NCBI GenBank assembly: GCA_009746045.1
Contig: RPFO01000380.1
Coordinates: 916,704-980,703 of the forward strand
Length of the DNA stretch: 64,000 nt
Direction of reading: 5' to 3'
From: Mesostigma viride
Taxonomy: Eukaryota; Streptophyta; Mesostigmatophyceae; Mesostigmatales; Mesostigmataceae
Of the stretch, positions 22,617 to 33,800 are shown one piece after another. The notes below the pieces were generated by a model, which ran no database searches, was not told the origin of the DNA, and saw only the letters and a program-made list of their open reading frames with translations. Each line of letters starts with the position of its first letter. The stretch's first letter is position 1. A program made the position numbers and the translations under genes.

Positions 22617-25600
22617 ATGTCTCAGTACCGTTGGGGGCCCCGGCCGCTGTCCGCAAGTTCCAGCAGCTCGTGGAGGGCCGCCCAGCCCCCTTCACACAAT
22701 AGAGGCTATGTGGCCCACCCCTGGTCGGTTGGAGGGGCAGGGCCCGTAGTCTCCAACATTGGAGGGGACCCACGCCTGAACCGGCATGAACCGCCCAGGG
22801 CGCAGCAGCCTCTTTCCAGATTTAGCCTCGTGGATGGCGGCCTGGCCCAATGCCGCACCTTTTACAGCGAGCTCGCCGCCAAGGTAAGCAGTGGCCTAAT
22901 GCTGTTCCATCAAAGCTGTGCACCTGGATGCGTTATTGCCTTTTTGCGCATGTTCCGATCATGCCATTTGCGATGCCCATCACAGACCTGTGGCCATGCA
23001 ATCTTTTCTGTTGAGCTCCGCCTGGCCTGTCGGGTTGAGCTGCTTATGGGGAGGGGCTGTCTAACAAATCAAAAGGGAATCGTTGACTCGAGCATCGTGG
23101 TGTGGTGATAAGCTTGCTCTAGTATCACCCTCGCCGCAAAATTACCTCCAACCTGCCTTGACCTCGCAATAGCCTGCGCAAACTATTTCCTAAATGTGCC
23201 CGTGCCTATAATCTACACGCTCCATTCGTCCGCGCGGTGCCACCGCAGGTGGGTGCCCTCGAGAATGGCGCCTCCCTGGCCTGTGGCGAACGCCCTGGGA
23301 GCGCCAGGGTGTCAGCACCCTCCTCCAATGCCAAGTCTTTTGACCCCAAGTCGCAGTGGGCGGTATCACCCCCTTTGGATACTGGCCATAAGCCGCCATG
23401 GGCCGTCGCACAGCCTGCGGATGCCAGTTCCTTGGACCCCAAGTCGCACTGGGCGGCGCTGGTGCCCAAGTTCCGCATGCTCCGCGAGGCCCTACTAAGC
23501 CTGGGGGTGGGGGCAGATGCCTTCACGATGAAGGGTAGGAATACATTCACGATGACGATGGAGTGGTAGCAATGCATCATGCAAGGTATCCATGAACCAT
23601 GAAAGGTGTAGATGAATGACGGAAGGGTAGGAATGCTTGATGGATGGTAGATATGGGTGGCCGTGGCACGATGAAAAGGTAGGATTGGATGCCTTAAACA
23701 TGAAAGGCCATGCTCACACACGTCGAGGGTTATGGATCTAATAATGATTTTCTTCTATGGTTATTAGAATGAAACTACTACCTCTACATGCATGTAGTAC
23801 CTCATGTAGTACCTCTACATGCACCCATCATGCGTTGCGCCAGTGGCATAAAGCCATCATATGGCCTAGAAAGCGATCTGATGTGTGGGCTCCTCCTCTT
23901 CTTCCCTTCCTTACCCCGTTGCCCCACCCACCACCACCACCGCCTCCTCATCCTCCTCCTCCGGCTGCTGCTGCTACGCCGCTGCCGCTGCCGCTGCCGC
24001 CGCTGCTGCTGCTGCTGCTGCGGCGGCGGCGGCGGCGGCGGCTGCTGCTGCTGTTGTTGGTGCCGTCCCTCCCCCGCCAATCATCATGGTCACTGTCATC
24101 AATGCTGCCCCCGCTCATAAATGCCCCACCCTGCCTTCACCCTCATGCAGTGTACATCAATGCCCCACCCTGCCCCGACCCTCATGCAGTGTATGAGACC
24201 GCAGCCGACGTGTGCCTTCACGCGGGGGACCTCGGGGAGTACCTGAAGTGCCAGCAGCACCTGTTGGCCGTGTGCTACCCTGCAGCGGTACGCCAGTAGT
24301 AGGATGTACCACATCAACGTTAGAATATAGTGTATACCACACTGACGATTGCGATACGCGACGTCAATATGGCAGACATGCCTGCGCCAGTGAGCTTAAC
24401 GGCATCAGACATTGCATCCGGTAATGTATTTCGTCCGCATTACGTCACCGCGGCGTGTACGCATGGTGTCTCTTAAGATCTTTAATGATCTATGTTTACA
24501 TTTAATGATGTATTTCATGATCTATGTTTACATTTAATGATGTATTTCATGATTGTACAATGACGTTGTACAAGGATTGTACAATGGTGTTTACTGGCTG
24601 CAGAGTATAGCCCTCTCTCATCCTTCCCCATTCGCCACAAGGGACGATGGACACCTCACTAACCTATCTGCCCTGCACCACGGCTTCTTATTCACGGACG
24701 TCTGCGGCACCGGTGTAACAATGCAATGCACACGCACTCACCACGCCGTCTGTTCCACCCTTTTGGCCATGTGCTTGGGGGGCCCTGGACGTGGGTTACG
24801 GTTTATGCATTGTCTCGCCAGCTATTGCACCGGCGTACCTGTCACTGACCATGCCATGGCCCATCACACTTGTGTGAGCTCTTGCCCTCAGTCAAGTGAG
24901 ACGGATGCCAGGACGCGACTGGCATCGAGACATGCGTGTTTGGTTTACTCCCTCCCCTACGTAATGAAGGTCCCTCCCCTATATGATAATGAAGGTCCCT
25001 CCCCTGTATAATAATGAAGGTCCCTCCCCTACATTATAATGAAGGTCCCTCCCCTGTGTTAAAGTGAAGGTCCCTCCCCTTTATTATAATGCATGTCCCT
25101 CCCCTACGTTATAATGAAGGTCCCTCCCCTGTGTTAGGGTGAAGGTCCCTCCCCTTTATTATAATGCATGCCCCTCCCCTATGTTATAGTGAAGGTCCCT
25201 CTATATTCTGGAGAGTTGGCTTGTTCCGTCTCCTTCTTGGGTGTGCTGGTTTAGCGCTAAGTCACGGGACTCCCTTGCCCTCAACTGTCACGCCCCGGCT
25301 TAAATACGTCCAACATGATCGAAAGCCAACCCCTTGGGATGGCCTGGCAAAGCCGTAATCTTTACAGCTGTAATCGACCCAATGGCGGACCCAATGGCTC
25401 TCATCGGGATCATCTCCTGTTTGTGCCATGCATGCCATCCATGCCATCCACGCCATCCACGCCATCCTGACCCTTGGACCACACCACACCCATGCTTTGT
25501 CCGTCACACGTGACATGGCTGCCTGTGCATGCCGACACAGGGGGTCCGGTCAGCCCCCCGGTGGCCCGACTTTGCGGCCGCCTCCTTGCTCTACTTTGTG

Positions 25601-28508
25601 GTGCTGGCGTCCACCACGGGGCAAGGGGAGCAGCTGGAGCTGTCGATCGCACTGCGAAGTATGCCCGAGCACCTGCTTCAGGTATACTACTCCACCACCT
25701 TCTCTAGGTACAGTTCCCCCGACCTCCTGCTGAGGTTGCAGGACTAGGGTTTAGGGTCGCACTGCGGTATGCATGTACAGTACGTGCAGTTCCCCCAACC
25801 ACCGGCTGAGGTTGCAGGACTAGTGAAGGGTCGCACTACGGTATGCATGTACAGTACGAACAGTTCCCCCGACCACCGGCTGAGGTTGCAGGACTAGTGA
25901 AGGGTCGCACTACGGTATGCATGTGCAGCACAAACAGTTCCCCCGTTCACCTGCTGACCTGGTGCAGCACATTACGTGTGGCCAGGGATGCAAGTAGAAA
26001 CAAGATGATTAATTACTGTGCATGCAAAGTGATAGTAGTGGTACTTGTGCAGCGTTGATGTGCGCGGAGTGGAGACAGAGGTGCCAGAATAGGGCTGCTC
26101 TGGTATGACAGTCACATGATGTACATCTCATGTAAGCAGGAACCGTGCGAGGCCGCAGCGTGTCGGTGGGCACGTGGGTGGGCAGGTGGGCAGGTGGGCA
26201 GGTGGGCACTTAGGCAGGTGTTCGATGTGCCGACGCTGCAAAGTCCATACCGGGGGTACGCTCACGCCACCCTTGCCTGGCATCTCACTTTGTGTGGCTG
26301 TATAAAGCTTTAGGATCAGGTCAAGAACAGACTTTGGACTCGCACCACCTCAGGAGTGGTTGCCTTTCCAAGCTCTATGGCACAACCTTCTGCGAATGCA
26401 AGTGTGTGATGTTTCCGCCTGCTTGTTTCTATGGCAGCGGACAATCCTACGAGCCGCTCATCTTCGGCTGTTCATGTGTATTGTAGGGGCCGTTTTTTTT
26501 AGCGGATCCGGTGAATAAGGAAGTCGTTGACAATGACTCTATTTATCTGGTCGACTTTCACCCGCCCCATGGCATTTGGTGGACTGGCACTGCCCCCATG
26601 GCATTTGGTGGACTGGCACTGCCCCCGTGGCATTTGGTGGTCTGTCACCGGCCTCTTGTTGCAGACACGTCCTGTGCAAGACGCTCTGCGGATCACGTCC
26701 GCTGTGGCAGCAGGGAACTACGTGGCAGTGATGAGGCTGCATCGCGCCACCAGCTCCACCCTTCTGCGCCTGCTTATGGTTGTAAGTGGCACATGGGCCA
26801 TGGCAGTAAGTTACTCATGGCTGTAATCTTCTCATGGCAATAAGCGGCTCACGGCAATAAGGTGCTCATGGCAATAATGGGCTCATGGCAATAATGGGCT
26901 CATGGCAATAAAGGGCTCATGGCTATAAGGAGCTTATGGCAATAAGGTGCTCATGGCAATCATGGGCTCATGGCATAAAGGGCTCATGGCTATAAGGAGC
27001 ATATGGCAATAAGGAGTTCATGGCTGCCAGGGGCTCGTTGCAGGAAGCAACTTATGGCGGCCACTTATGGCAGTGACCTATGACAGAAAGTGGTGGCTCC
27101 ATCGTCTGTTCATGCAATCACCCCCTCTGGTTTTGTACATTGAACCAGGGATGGAAGGTGCCTACTCAAACCATCTGTACTCTGCCAACTGAGGCGTGTG
27201 GGAAAGAATACGAAACCGTGCAATCGGAGGTAGGTGGAAAAGTGTCTATTGTAGTGGCACAAGTGACTCAAGTGAGACCTTTTATTACAACTAGTAAATT
27301 TTTGGAGGCTATGAGATTCACAATGATAGCACGCTCGTGTGGGTCCCTTTAACATCAGAGTAGTGAATTATTGGAAGCCGTACGATAGTCACAATGATAG
27401 CATGCTCGTGTGGTTCCCGAGAACATGAGGCATCTTGGTCAATGACGGCTGTCTGACCTCCTCCCCTTTTCATATCCCCTCCCTGGTACCATGTCCCAAA
27501 AAGCGCGTGGCGGCACTAGGGTTTAGGGTGCAGTAAACCGCCGACCCTAAACCTAAACAGAATTGAGCTCGTTGGGTGGCGTAGGGCAGAATCAGAGATC
27601 GACGCTTTGGATTGTCCATCAGTTTTGTGGTTTTGTGCTTAAAATGCTGTCAGGGGTTTGCATGGGAAAGTGAAGGCTGAACCTGTCGCTACTAAAATTT
27701 GGACGATTCATTATGTGGTTGACGAGCTTGTTGCATTTTGACCTCTCCCATCCTTGCCGTTTTTGCTAGCTCATTGTCTAGTCGTACCTCTAGAATTGAT
27801 TGGAGGGGTTGCCTGCATATGAAACTTTGGGGGGAATGCACATGTCTAGTTCGCTGTCTGGATATTTGTGCTCACAAAAACGGACATATAGTCCTAGGAA
27901 GCCACTCTGTGGCCTTATTGTACTACTATATCGTCTGTTTTGGTATGCTGATCTCCGTGCTAATGTAGCTTGCTCTCTCATCTGGTCTGGTGTGAATGGG
28001 ACACACCAATCCTTAATAACTTAGTATGATATATTCTTAGTAATTATGGTTAGAAGCATGCCGGCTCGGTGCTGCTTTACAGTAACATAACTAGCTGCCA
28101 ATCTGAGGAGCATGGACATGGCACCTGACATCAGTGCTTGTAACATTCGTTACCTGAGTTTGGTGCCTTTGGATGCCCTCATTTCCAGCCAATCTATATG
28201 TGCTGCCCTTGGTTGCCTGCCATGTTTATGCCCTCATTTTTACATCCTAACAGCCCTTGGTGGTTAAGGTGAGACAGCGAGCGTGGAATGCGATGGGGCG
28301 AGCCTACCTCTCCATTCCATGCAGTGCAGCGCAAAGATTTCTATCGTTGGGCTCATACGAAGAAATGCAACGCAGCCTTGTGGCAGCAGCAGCCACTGGT
28401 CTGCCAGCCGTGAAGAATGCTGACACTGGTTTGAGTGAAGATGCGGCTGTGCTAAACTTCAAGTCTCGCTCGCTAGCTACCTTGAGATCGAGCACATTTA
28501 TGAATTAA
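22617..28508 (+). CDS. SAC3: SAC3/GANP family protein (LENG8/THP3/SAC3C-like)
   Basis: Six exons with compatible phases: 22617-22883, 23249-23534, 24190-24287, 25541-25681, 26665-26781, 28254-28508. They give 387 aa. The start is the in-frame ATG of MSQYRWGPRPLSASS; the frame is open farther upstream, so the start is tentative. SAC3-domain landmarks are KFRMLREALLSL, KVYETAADVCLHAGDLGEYL, PDFAAASLLYFVVLAST, VQDALRITSAVAAGNYVAVM and VRQRAWNAMGRAYLSIPCSA. They match the family pattern of YETHARIALE-GDL, an LLY-F helix, A-x3-GNY and a C-terminal winged-helix part. Members act in mRNA export or splicing-linked complexes (TREX-2 SAC3/GANP; THP3-CSN12 for the small class). The length fits the short plant SAC3C class. 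The N-terminal ~170 residues are low-similarity and P/S-rich. Confidence 0.85.
23925..24055. repeat. CCACC/CTG/CGG low-complexity tract in SAC3 intron 2
   Basis: An imperfect trinucleotide stretch (CCACCACCACC, GCTGCTGCTG, GGCGGCGGCGG). It yields polyP/polyA/polyC frames that are not coding. Confidence 0.8.
24112..24192. repeat. 39-bp duplication of the intron 2 acceptor of SAC3
   Basis: CACCCTGCC..ACCCTCATGCAG|TGTA occurs twice, with AG ends at 24150 and 24189. Both acceptors are followed by TGTA. Use of the upstream one adds 39 nt in frame. Confidence 0.75.
24958..25205. repeat. 25-bp minisatellite in SAC3 intron 3
   Basis: About nine to ten units of GAAGGTCCCTCCCCT followed by an A/T-rich decamer (ATATGATAAT and variants). 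Confidence 0.9.
25700..25950. repeat. ~75-80-bp tandem repeat in SAC3 intron 4
   Basis: Three units containing ACAGTTCCCCCGACCACCGG and GAGGTTGCAGGACTAG, starting just downstream of the exon 4 donor at 25682. Confidence 0.85.
26562..26645. repeat. 29-bp tandem repeat before the SAC3 intron 4 acceptor
   Basis: Three units of CCCCATGGCATTTGGTGGAC TGGCACTGC immediately upstream of the pyrimidine tract and the AG at 26664. Confidence 0.9.
26776..27065. repeat. ~16-17-bp minisatellite seeded on the SAC3 intron 5 donor
   Basis: Exon 5 ends ATGGTT|GTAAGT. The array continues ATGGCAGTAAGT, ATGGCTGTAAT, ATGGCAATAAG and so on, separated by short GCTC spacers. The units look like degenerate copies of the exon end plus donor. 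Confidence 0.8.
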
Positions 28509-28510
28509 GT

Positions 28511-28516
28511 AATAAA
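28511..28516 (+). terminator. Poly(A) signal AATAAA of the SAC3 gene
   Basis: AATAAA lies 3 nt after the stop codon (TAA, 28506-28508). Confidence 0.4.
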
Positions 28517-28849
28517 TTAATTACTGACGGCACGCTCCTTCACCCGCCTGGGGCTCACCCCCCGACCCCCGTGGGGGAGGGCAAAGGTGACATCGCACTG
28601 CGAGGGTACCGTCTGCCCCTCTCGCGGGACAAGAATTACGTTCCCACGCCATGCATGCAGTTCTGCTCACATTTGACTCCCCAGACTGATAAGGTGCGCT
28701 ACGCCCTGGCTATGTTCAGATTACTTGCCCACGCTATTCTGATCCACGCTATACTTGTTATGCTACGCTTACATGGGTCTTATCGCACCCACAGTTTGCC
28801 GGATCGTTAGCGTGTCCGTTTAGCTAGCGCGCCCGATTGCAGCTGTGGC

Positions 28850-28980
28850 ATGCCTTTGGCAAGAAGGAGACTGGGGGTCTCTGCCCTTTCTCCTGTAGTG
28901 CACACACAGGGATTAAAAGCACTTCGGTGCTCCGTGACTCCCCAACGGGAGCACGAGTCTAATTAATTAATTAATTAAGG
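28850..28980 (+). mobile_element. Retroposon B, 3' fragment (copy a)
   Basis: Shares GCAGCTGTGGCATGCC, GGGATTAAAAGCACTTCGG and GTGCTCCGTGACTCCCCAAC with 30070-30442 and 55700-56065. The 3' end is a stem-loop (CTCCC-CAAC-GGGAG) followed by TCTAATTAATTAATTAATTA. Confidence 0.6.
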
Positions 28981-29309
28981 TGCGCTTCCTTCGGCAGGGC
29001 AAGCCAGACTAGATCCGGCTGCCCTCCATCCCATGGTCGCTGCATGGAGGACGACCTGACGTACTTCCCGGCCGCGCAGCAGCGTCGCGACCTGTGGCCA
29101 ATGCACCTTCATCTGCCATGCACAAGCCATCCCCTGAGAAGCAAAAAGTCTAAGCCGTGCACATGGCAGGGCGCGGGGACCTGTTCCCCGCAAGCTATGG
29201 GTTCCCCCCATGTGAAATGCAGGATCGATCCGTGATGTCTATACTAGGTTCAGATATGGTTGCGTGATGTTGATCAATGTATTAATTGCCGTATATTAAT
29301 ACATTAAAA

Positions 29310-29400
29310 TTATAAATTAAAACACGTGATTCCGTTGGGGAGTCACGGAGCACCATCCGCAGTACTTTTAATCCCTGTCAGATATGCACAGCAGGAAAAA
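29310..29400 (-). mobile_element. Retroposon B, 3' fragment (copy b, inverted)
   Basis: The reverse complement carries GGGATTAAAAG and GGTGCTCCGTGACTCCCCAA, then an A/T tail. Together with copy a it makes an inverted pair ~350 bp apart. 29400-30070 has no supported gene. Confidence 0.5.
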
Positions 29401-30059
29401 CTTGGCCGATCGAGACCCCCGGCCGGCCCATATCCTTCATGCCAGAGGCATGCCATGCACAGCAGCAATCGGACCGGACTAAAATCGTGATCCAGCAAAT
29501 TCTGTCGGTGCAATAAGACCCGCATGAGCACATCATGACAAGGAGAACGTAGGCAGTCAAGCTGAGCGAAGCGATGGACGTAGCAGCATGACCGGCTGTG
29601 TTGTTGCTAAGCTGTAAAATTAGGGTATGGCTGGTCATGTCTACCGTGCATTGGCGTTGCACGTGGCAGCACCGCAGCAGCCGGTATGTCCAGGCCACTA
29701 TGATGACAAGGCGAGCTCATTCTTGGCATGCAACAGTGGCTACAATGGCGACAATGACTACCGATTGAACATTACAACGGCTAATCTAGCCCGCGGGGGG
29801 CGTCCACATCTTGTGGTAAGTTTGATAATCACTGTCCCCACCCCTCCAGTGTAGACCTTGGGCTTCTGGGGATTAGCTTGCTTGCGGCGGAGGTATTCCG
29901 GCCACAGGTCAGTGTCGCTGCTGCTAGCTGCTGAGCGGGGGTTGCAGGTCGATCCTCGTCCAGCGTCCAGGCCGGTGATTGCTGTATATGGCCTGGCCGG
30001 CCACTGGTGCATGCATGCATATATGGCGTTCATTCGCAGCACCTTGTACATATGGCTCA

Positions 30060-30442
30060 TGCAGCATACTACGTACTGGCTACCTTAAGTTAATTCAGCC
30101 TATGCACCCGCATGTACGTCTACCCGCGCACATGCGTACTTCAACGTCTACAGTTTCATTGTGCCAGACAATGCCCCCGCCATATGTCACCCACGCACAT
30201 TTCAGCATTAGTGCACCCACGCACAGTTATGCCAGATTCGATCCGGCCTGGTGATCGTAGTTTAATCGATTGCAGCTGTGGCTTGCCTTCCGGCATGCAT
30301 GCATGAGGGAATTAAGGTCTACGGGCCGGTGTCACTGCCCCCTTCCCCGCATTGTGCAACATACAGGATCGATGAAAAGCACTTTATCTCTGTATTATCG
30401 TGCTCCGTGACTTCCCAACGGGAGCGTGTGTTTAATTAATTA
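30060..30442 (+). mobile_element. Retroposon B (copy c)
   Basis: Near-colinear with 55720-56065: the TACCTTAAGTTAATTCAGCC block, CAGTTTCATTGTGCCAGACA, ACCCACGCACATTTCAGCAT, GAAAAGCACTT, and the terminal stem-loop and TTAATTAATTAA tail at 30431-30442. No coding capacity. Confidence 0.6.
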
Positions 30443-30826
30443 ATGTGCGGGAAAAGCTGCGAAAACTGCTAATAATGCCTGCACAAAGCTTTTTGCAACA
30501 ATGTTTTCCAAGCGAGCTGGTTCATTTTTTTTTTTTTATCGCCAGGCACAAAAGGAAAAGGTTGGCATCGTTTATAATTAGTCGGCTATGCGATTTGGAG
30601 GTGTGATGGGTCGGGCAGACGATCAACCTGGCCCACGACACGATGGGCTCAAGGTTTGCATCCCAGTATAATTGTAAATCATACTTTACCTCCATGAACA
30701 CATCACTTGGGCAAATACGATGTGAGCACTAACCTAGCCATCCATTACCAAGGGACTCATATATGTGGCCACGGCCGGCTGCATAAACTAATACATGCCA
30801 ATAACACAGGGTTATGAAGGTTATGA

Positions 30827-33800
30827 TCATCTCCGACCAGAGCCTGAAACAAAGGACGGCTTTGGAACAGGGGCAAAGACGTCATCCTCATCATCTTCCG
30901 CCAGGCCAAGTAGCAAAGTCGTCGAGGCAGACAGAGGCTGTGATGGTTGCTGTGTAGCCGAGCGGGCCTGGGAAGATGGCGGCAAGGGTGGCCTGGGCGA
31001 GGCAGGCTCACCCATGCTCGGCCACGCCCTGGCAGATCGCGGTGGCTCCTCTGCCTGCCCTCCCCCCCTACGAGATAGGTCATCACCTCTTAGTCTACCA
31101 TCCGCAGCAGCAATCTCCCCACTCCTCGTGCTGAGCAAATCAGGTTGTCCACAGAACTGAGATGAACTCCGCGGGCCTTGATTCACCGCGCCTGACTCAG
31201 TCTGTGCTCTACGTATGCCCATCCCATCCCGACCACCCAGCTGGCTGGAGCCTGGGCCGCCCTCCTGCACGCAGCCCCTGGGCACTCCTTGGGAGGGGGT
31301 GACGGCTTGTGAACCAGCGGGGCCATCTCTCTGGGCACTCGGCTGGCGAGATGCGGGGATGCCAGCGGCTGCCACTGGCTGACTCTCGTCGCCAGCACCA
31401 AACATGGAAGCAAACACTGACGCATGCGCTGCCATCTCATCCTCTACCAGATCTTCTCCTAGAGTATTCTCCAACACCGTGAATGGACTCCTCTCCTGGT
31501 CATCCGCAACTACTCCCACGCTGCCATGCCCCAACTCTCGTGCTCCCGGCCGGCCATGTTGGGCATCAGCTTTAGCACTTGCAGCCACCATCCGATTTGG
31601 CCAACTGCTGCCATCTGCCCCTCTCCGTACTTTATTCTCCCCCTCATCCCCCCGGTCCCACGGTCTCGGACGTGACTGTCCCGGACTCATGCCGACGCCA
31701 TCCCCTCCGTCAATGCCTGATCTCTGATGGTCCCCACTGCCAAACTCGTCCACTGCCGCCACCTCACGTGGATGCATGCGTTTCATGCCTTGACGTGCCG
31801 CCAGGGCATCTGGCTGTGACCCTGGCCATGCCTGACTTGGCGCTGGGACAGAACGTACATGGTCTGTAACCCGCCCTCCTGCTTGCTGCCACTGCTGCTG
31901 CTGCGGCGGCGGCGGCGGCGGCGGCTGCTGCTGCTGCTGCTGCTGCTGCAATTGTTGTGAACGTTGCGAATGCTGCGAGTGTTGTTGCTGAGAAGGCTGC
32001 TGCTGTTGCCGACCTGGCGGCTGGAGATTGTGCTGCCCCTGCCCCTGCACCGTTACCGTCTCTCCCTGGCTGCGGCTTGAAGATCCAGGTATCGCAGCAC
32101 CCTCAATGCCATCCCTCGCAGCCGTGCCCCTGGTCCCACCCAGCGAGATGCCCCCAGTCATGCTTGTGGGATGGCCACCGTGCTGCCAAGTGTCGCGAGC
32201 GCATCCATTGTTCAGGACATCTCGAATGCCGGGAGAGGGCCGGTTGATGGCCAGTGGATTAGATGCCTGGGAGGATCCGGCTGGACCGGGCTGGCTTGGT
32301 TTGGACTGGGGAGGGCCGCTTGTTTGCCCATTTGGCTGCAAGTACGGCAGGTGGGCACAGGCACATGACCAGAGGCACATGACCAGAGGCACATGACCAG
32401 AGGCACATGACCAGAGGCGCATGACCAGAGGCGCATGACCAGAGGCACATGACCAGAGGCACATGACCAGAGGCACATGGCGAGAGCCAGATAACCAGAG
32501 CCACATGACCAGAGGCGCGAAATGATGTGCAGATAAAGATGAGAAAAGCGAGCGGTTCCTTGGCTGCTAGTCCGGGCATCCAAAAGCAGTCGATTCTCAA
32601 CGGAATGCGAAACATCTGCAACTGAATAGAGGCGATGTAAGCAACCTTATGTCATCCTGCTAGTAAGAAGAATGAAGAGGGGGGCGCTACCATACAACAC
32701 CCCCACACGCAGACCTGCCAGCACATATTGCCGGTATACGCGCAGCCCCTGGCCGGTGAAATGAGATCGATGGCATGATCTGTGCGTGCACCCAAGCGGA
32801 GGCACACACCTGGCGCGCAACAGTCTGGCCTTGGACGGGCGGTGGCGCTGGGCGTTGCTGTGGCGCCGCACAGTTCCACGGGAATACCTGGGAGGAAAGC
32901 GGCCCCCCAAACCAGGAAGAGGGCCGGGCCGAGGAAACATCGTAAGCACAGTATCAGTATGTACGAAGAAAGGTGCCAGGCCAGACAGGCTGCACACCGC
33001 GAGGGAAACGGGTGCACCGATGATGGGGGCCTCGATCCACGGAACAGCAAGCAGACATGCGGGGCGTGATGAGATAAGTGATGAGATAAGTTTTTCCCGT
33101 GAAATGGCAGGCAGCTTGTCCTGACGTTTACGGCAAGCTTTCTTTTGCTATCCTCTAACACAGAAGCCAGGTATAAAGGGCATGCCCGCAGACAGACCGA
33201 AATAAATTGACATTCCTCATGGGTAGGGCAACCAGGCTTGGTCTGGGTGGAGAATTTACAGCAAGGGGATGCTCAGGCCCCCTGCTTTGCTTCCATGCTT
33301 GCTGGCTTGCCTCCCCCTCCTTGGCCTGCATGGGACCATGCTGTGGCCACAACGATGCCAACAAACCCTCAGGGAACAAAACGTAGAGAGCCCGCAGGAT
33401 GGCACCCACACAGTCAAGCGACTGGGAGCGTTAACAGGAGGGAGCGTTAACAAAAGGGCAAAGTCGTATCGTACACACCACGGGAGGTATGTTACGACTA
33501 GAACAGGTCGATTCTAGGCACGTCACAGATCCCGAGCCAGTGCACACCCTGTCGCAAGAGCCGCTTGCCACACAACGTGCCTTACAGGGCATGCCCTCGT
33601 GGCTAGAAAGTCCAAGTGCATCAAGGTTCAAAACCAGATTGCATGGTATGGGTACCAGCACATGCTATTTCCTGAACGAGCGCGCTCGCCAGAGCGCGCT
33701 CAAAGTCATTTACCTGCATTACAATAGAGATGGTGGTTTAATGGGCTTACCAGCAGGTGGCTAACAAGAGTGCTCTGTTGTGTTTTACCTGCATCACAAC

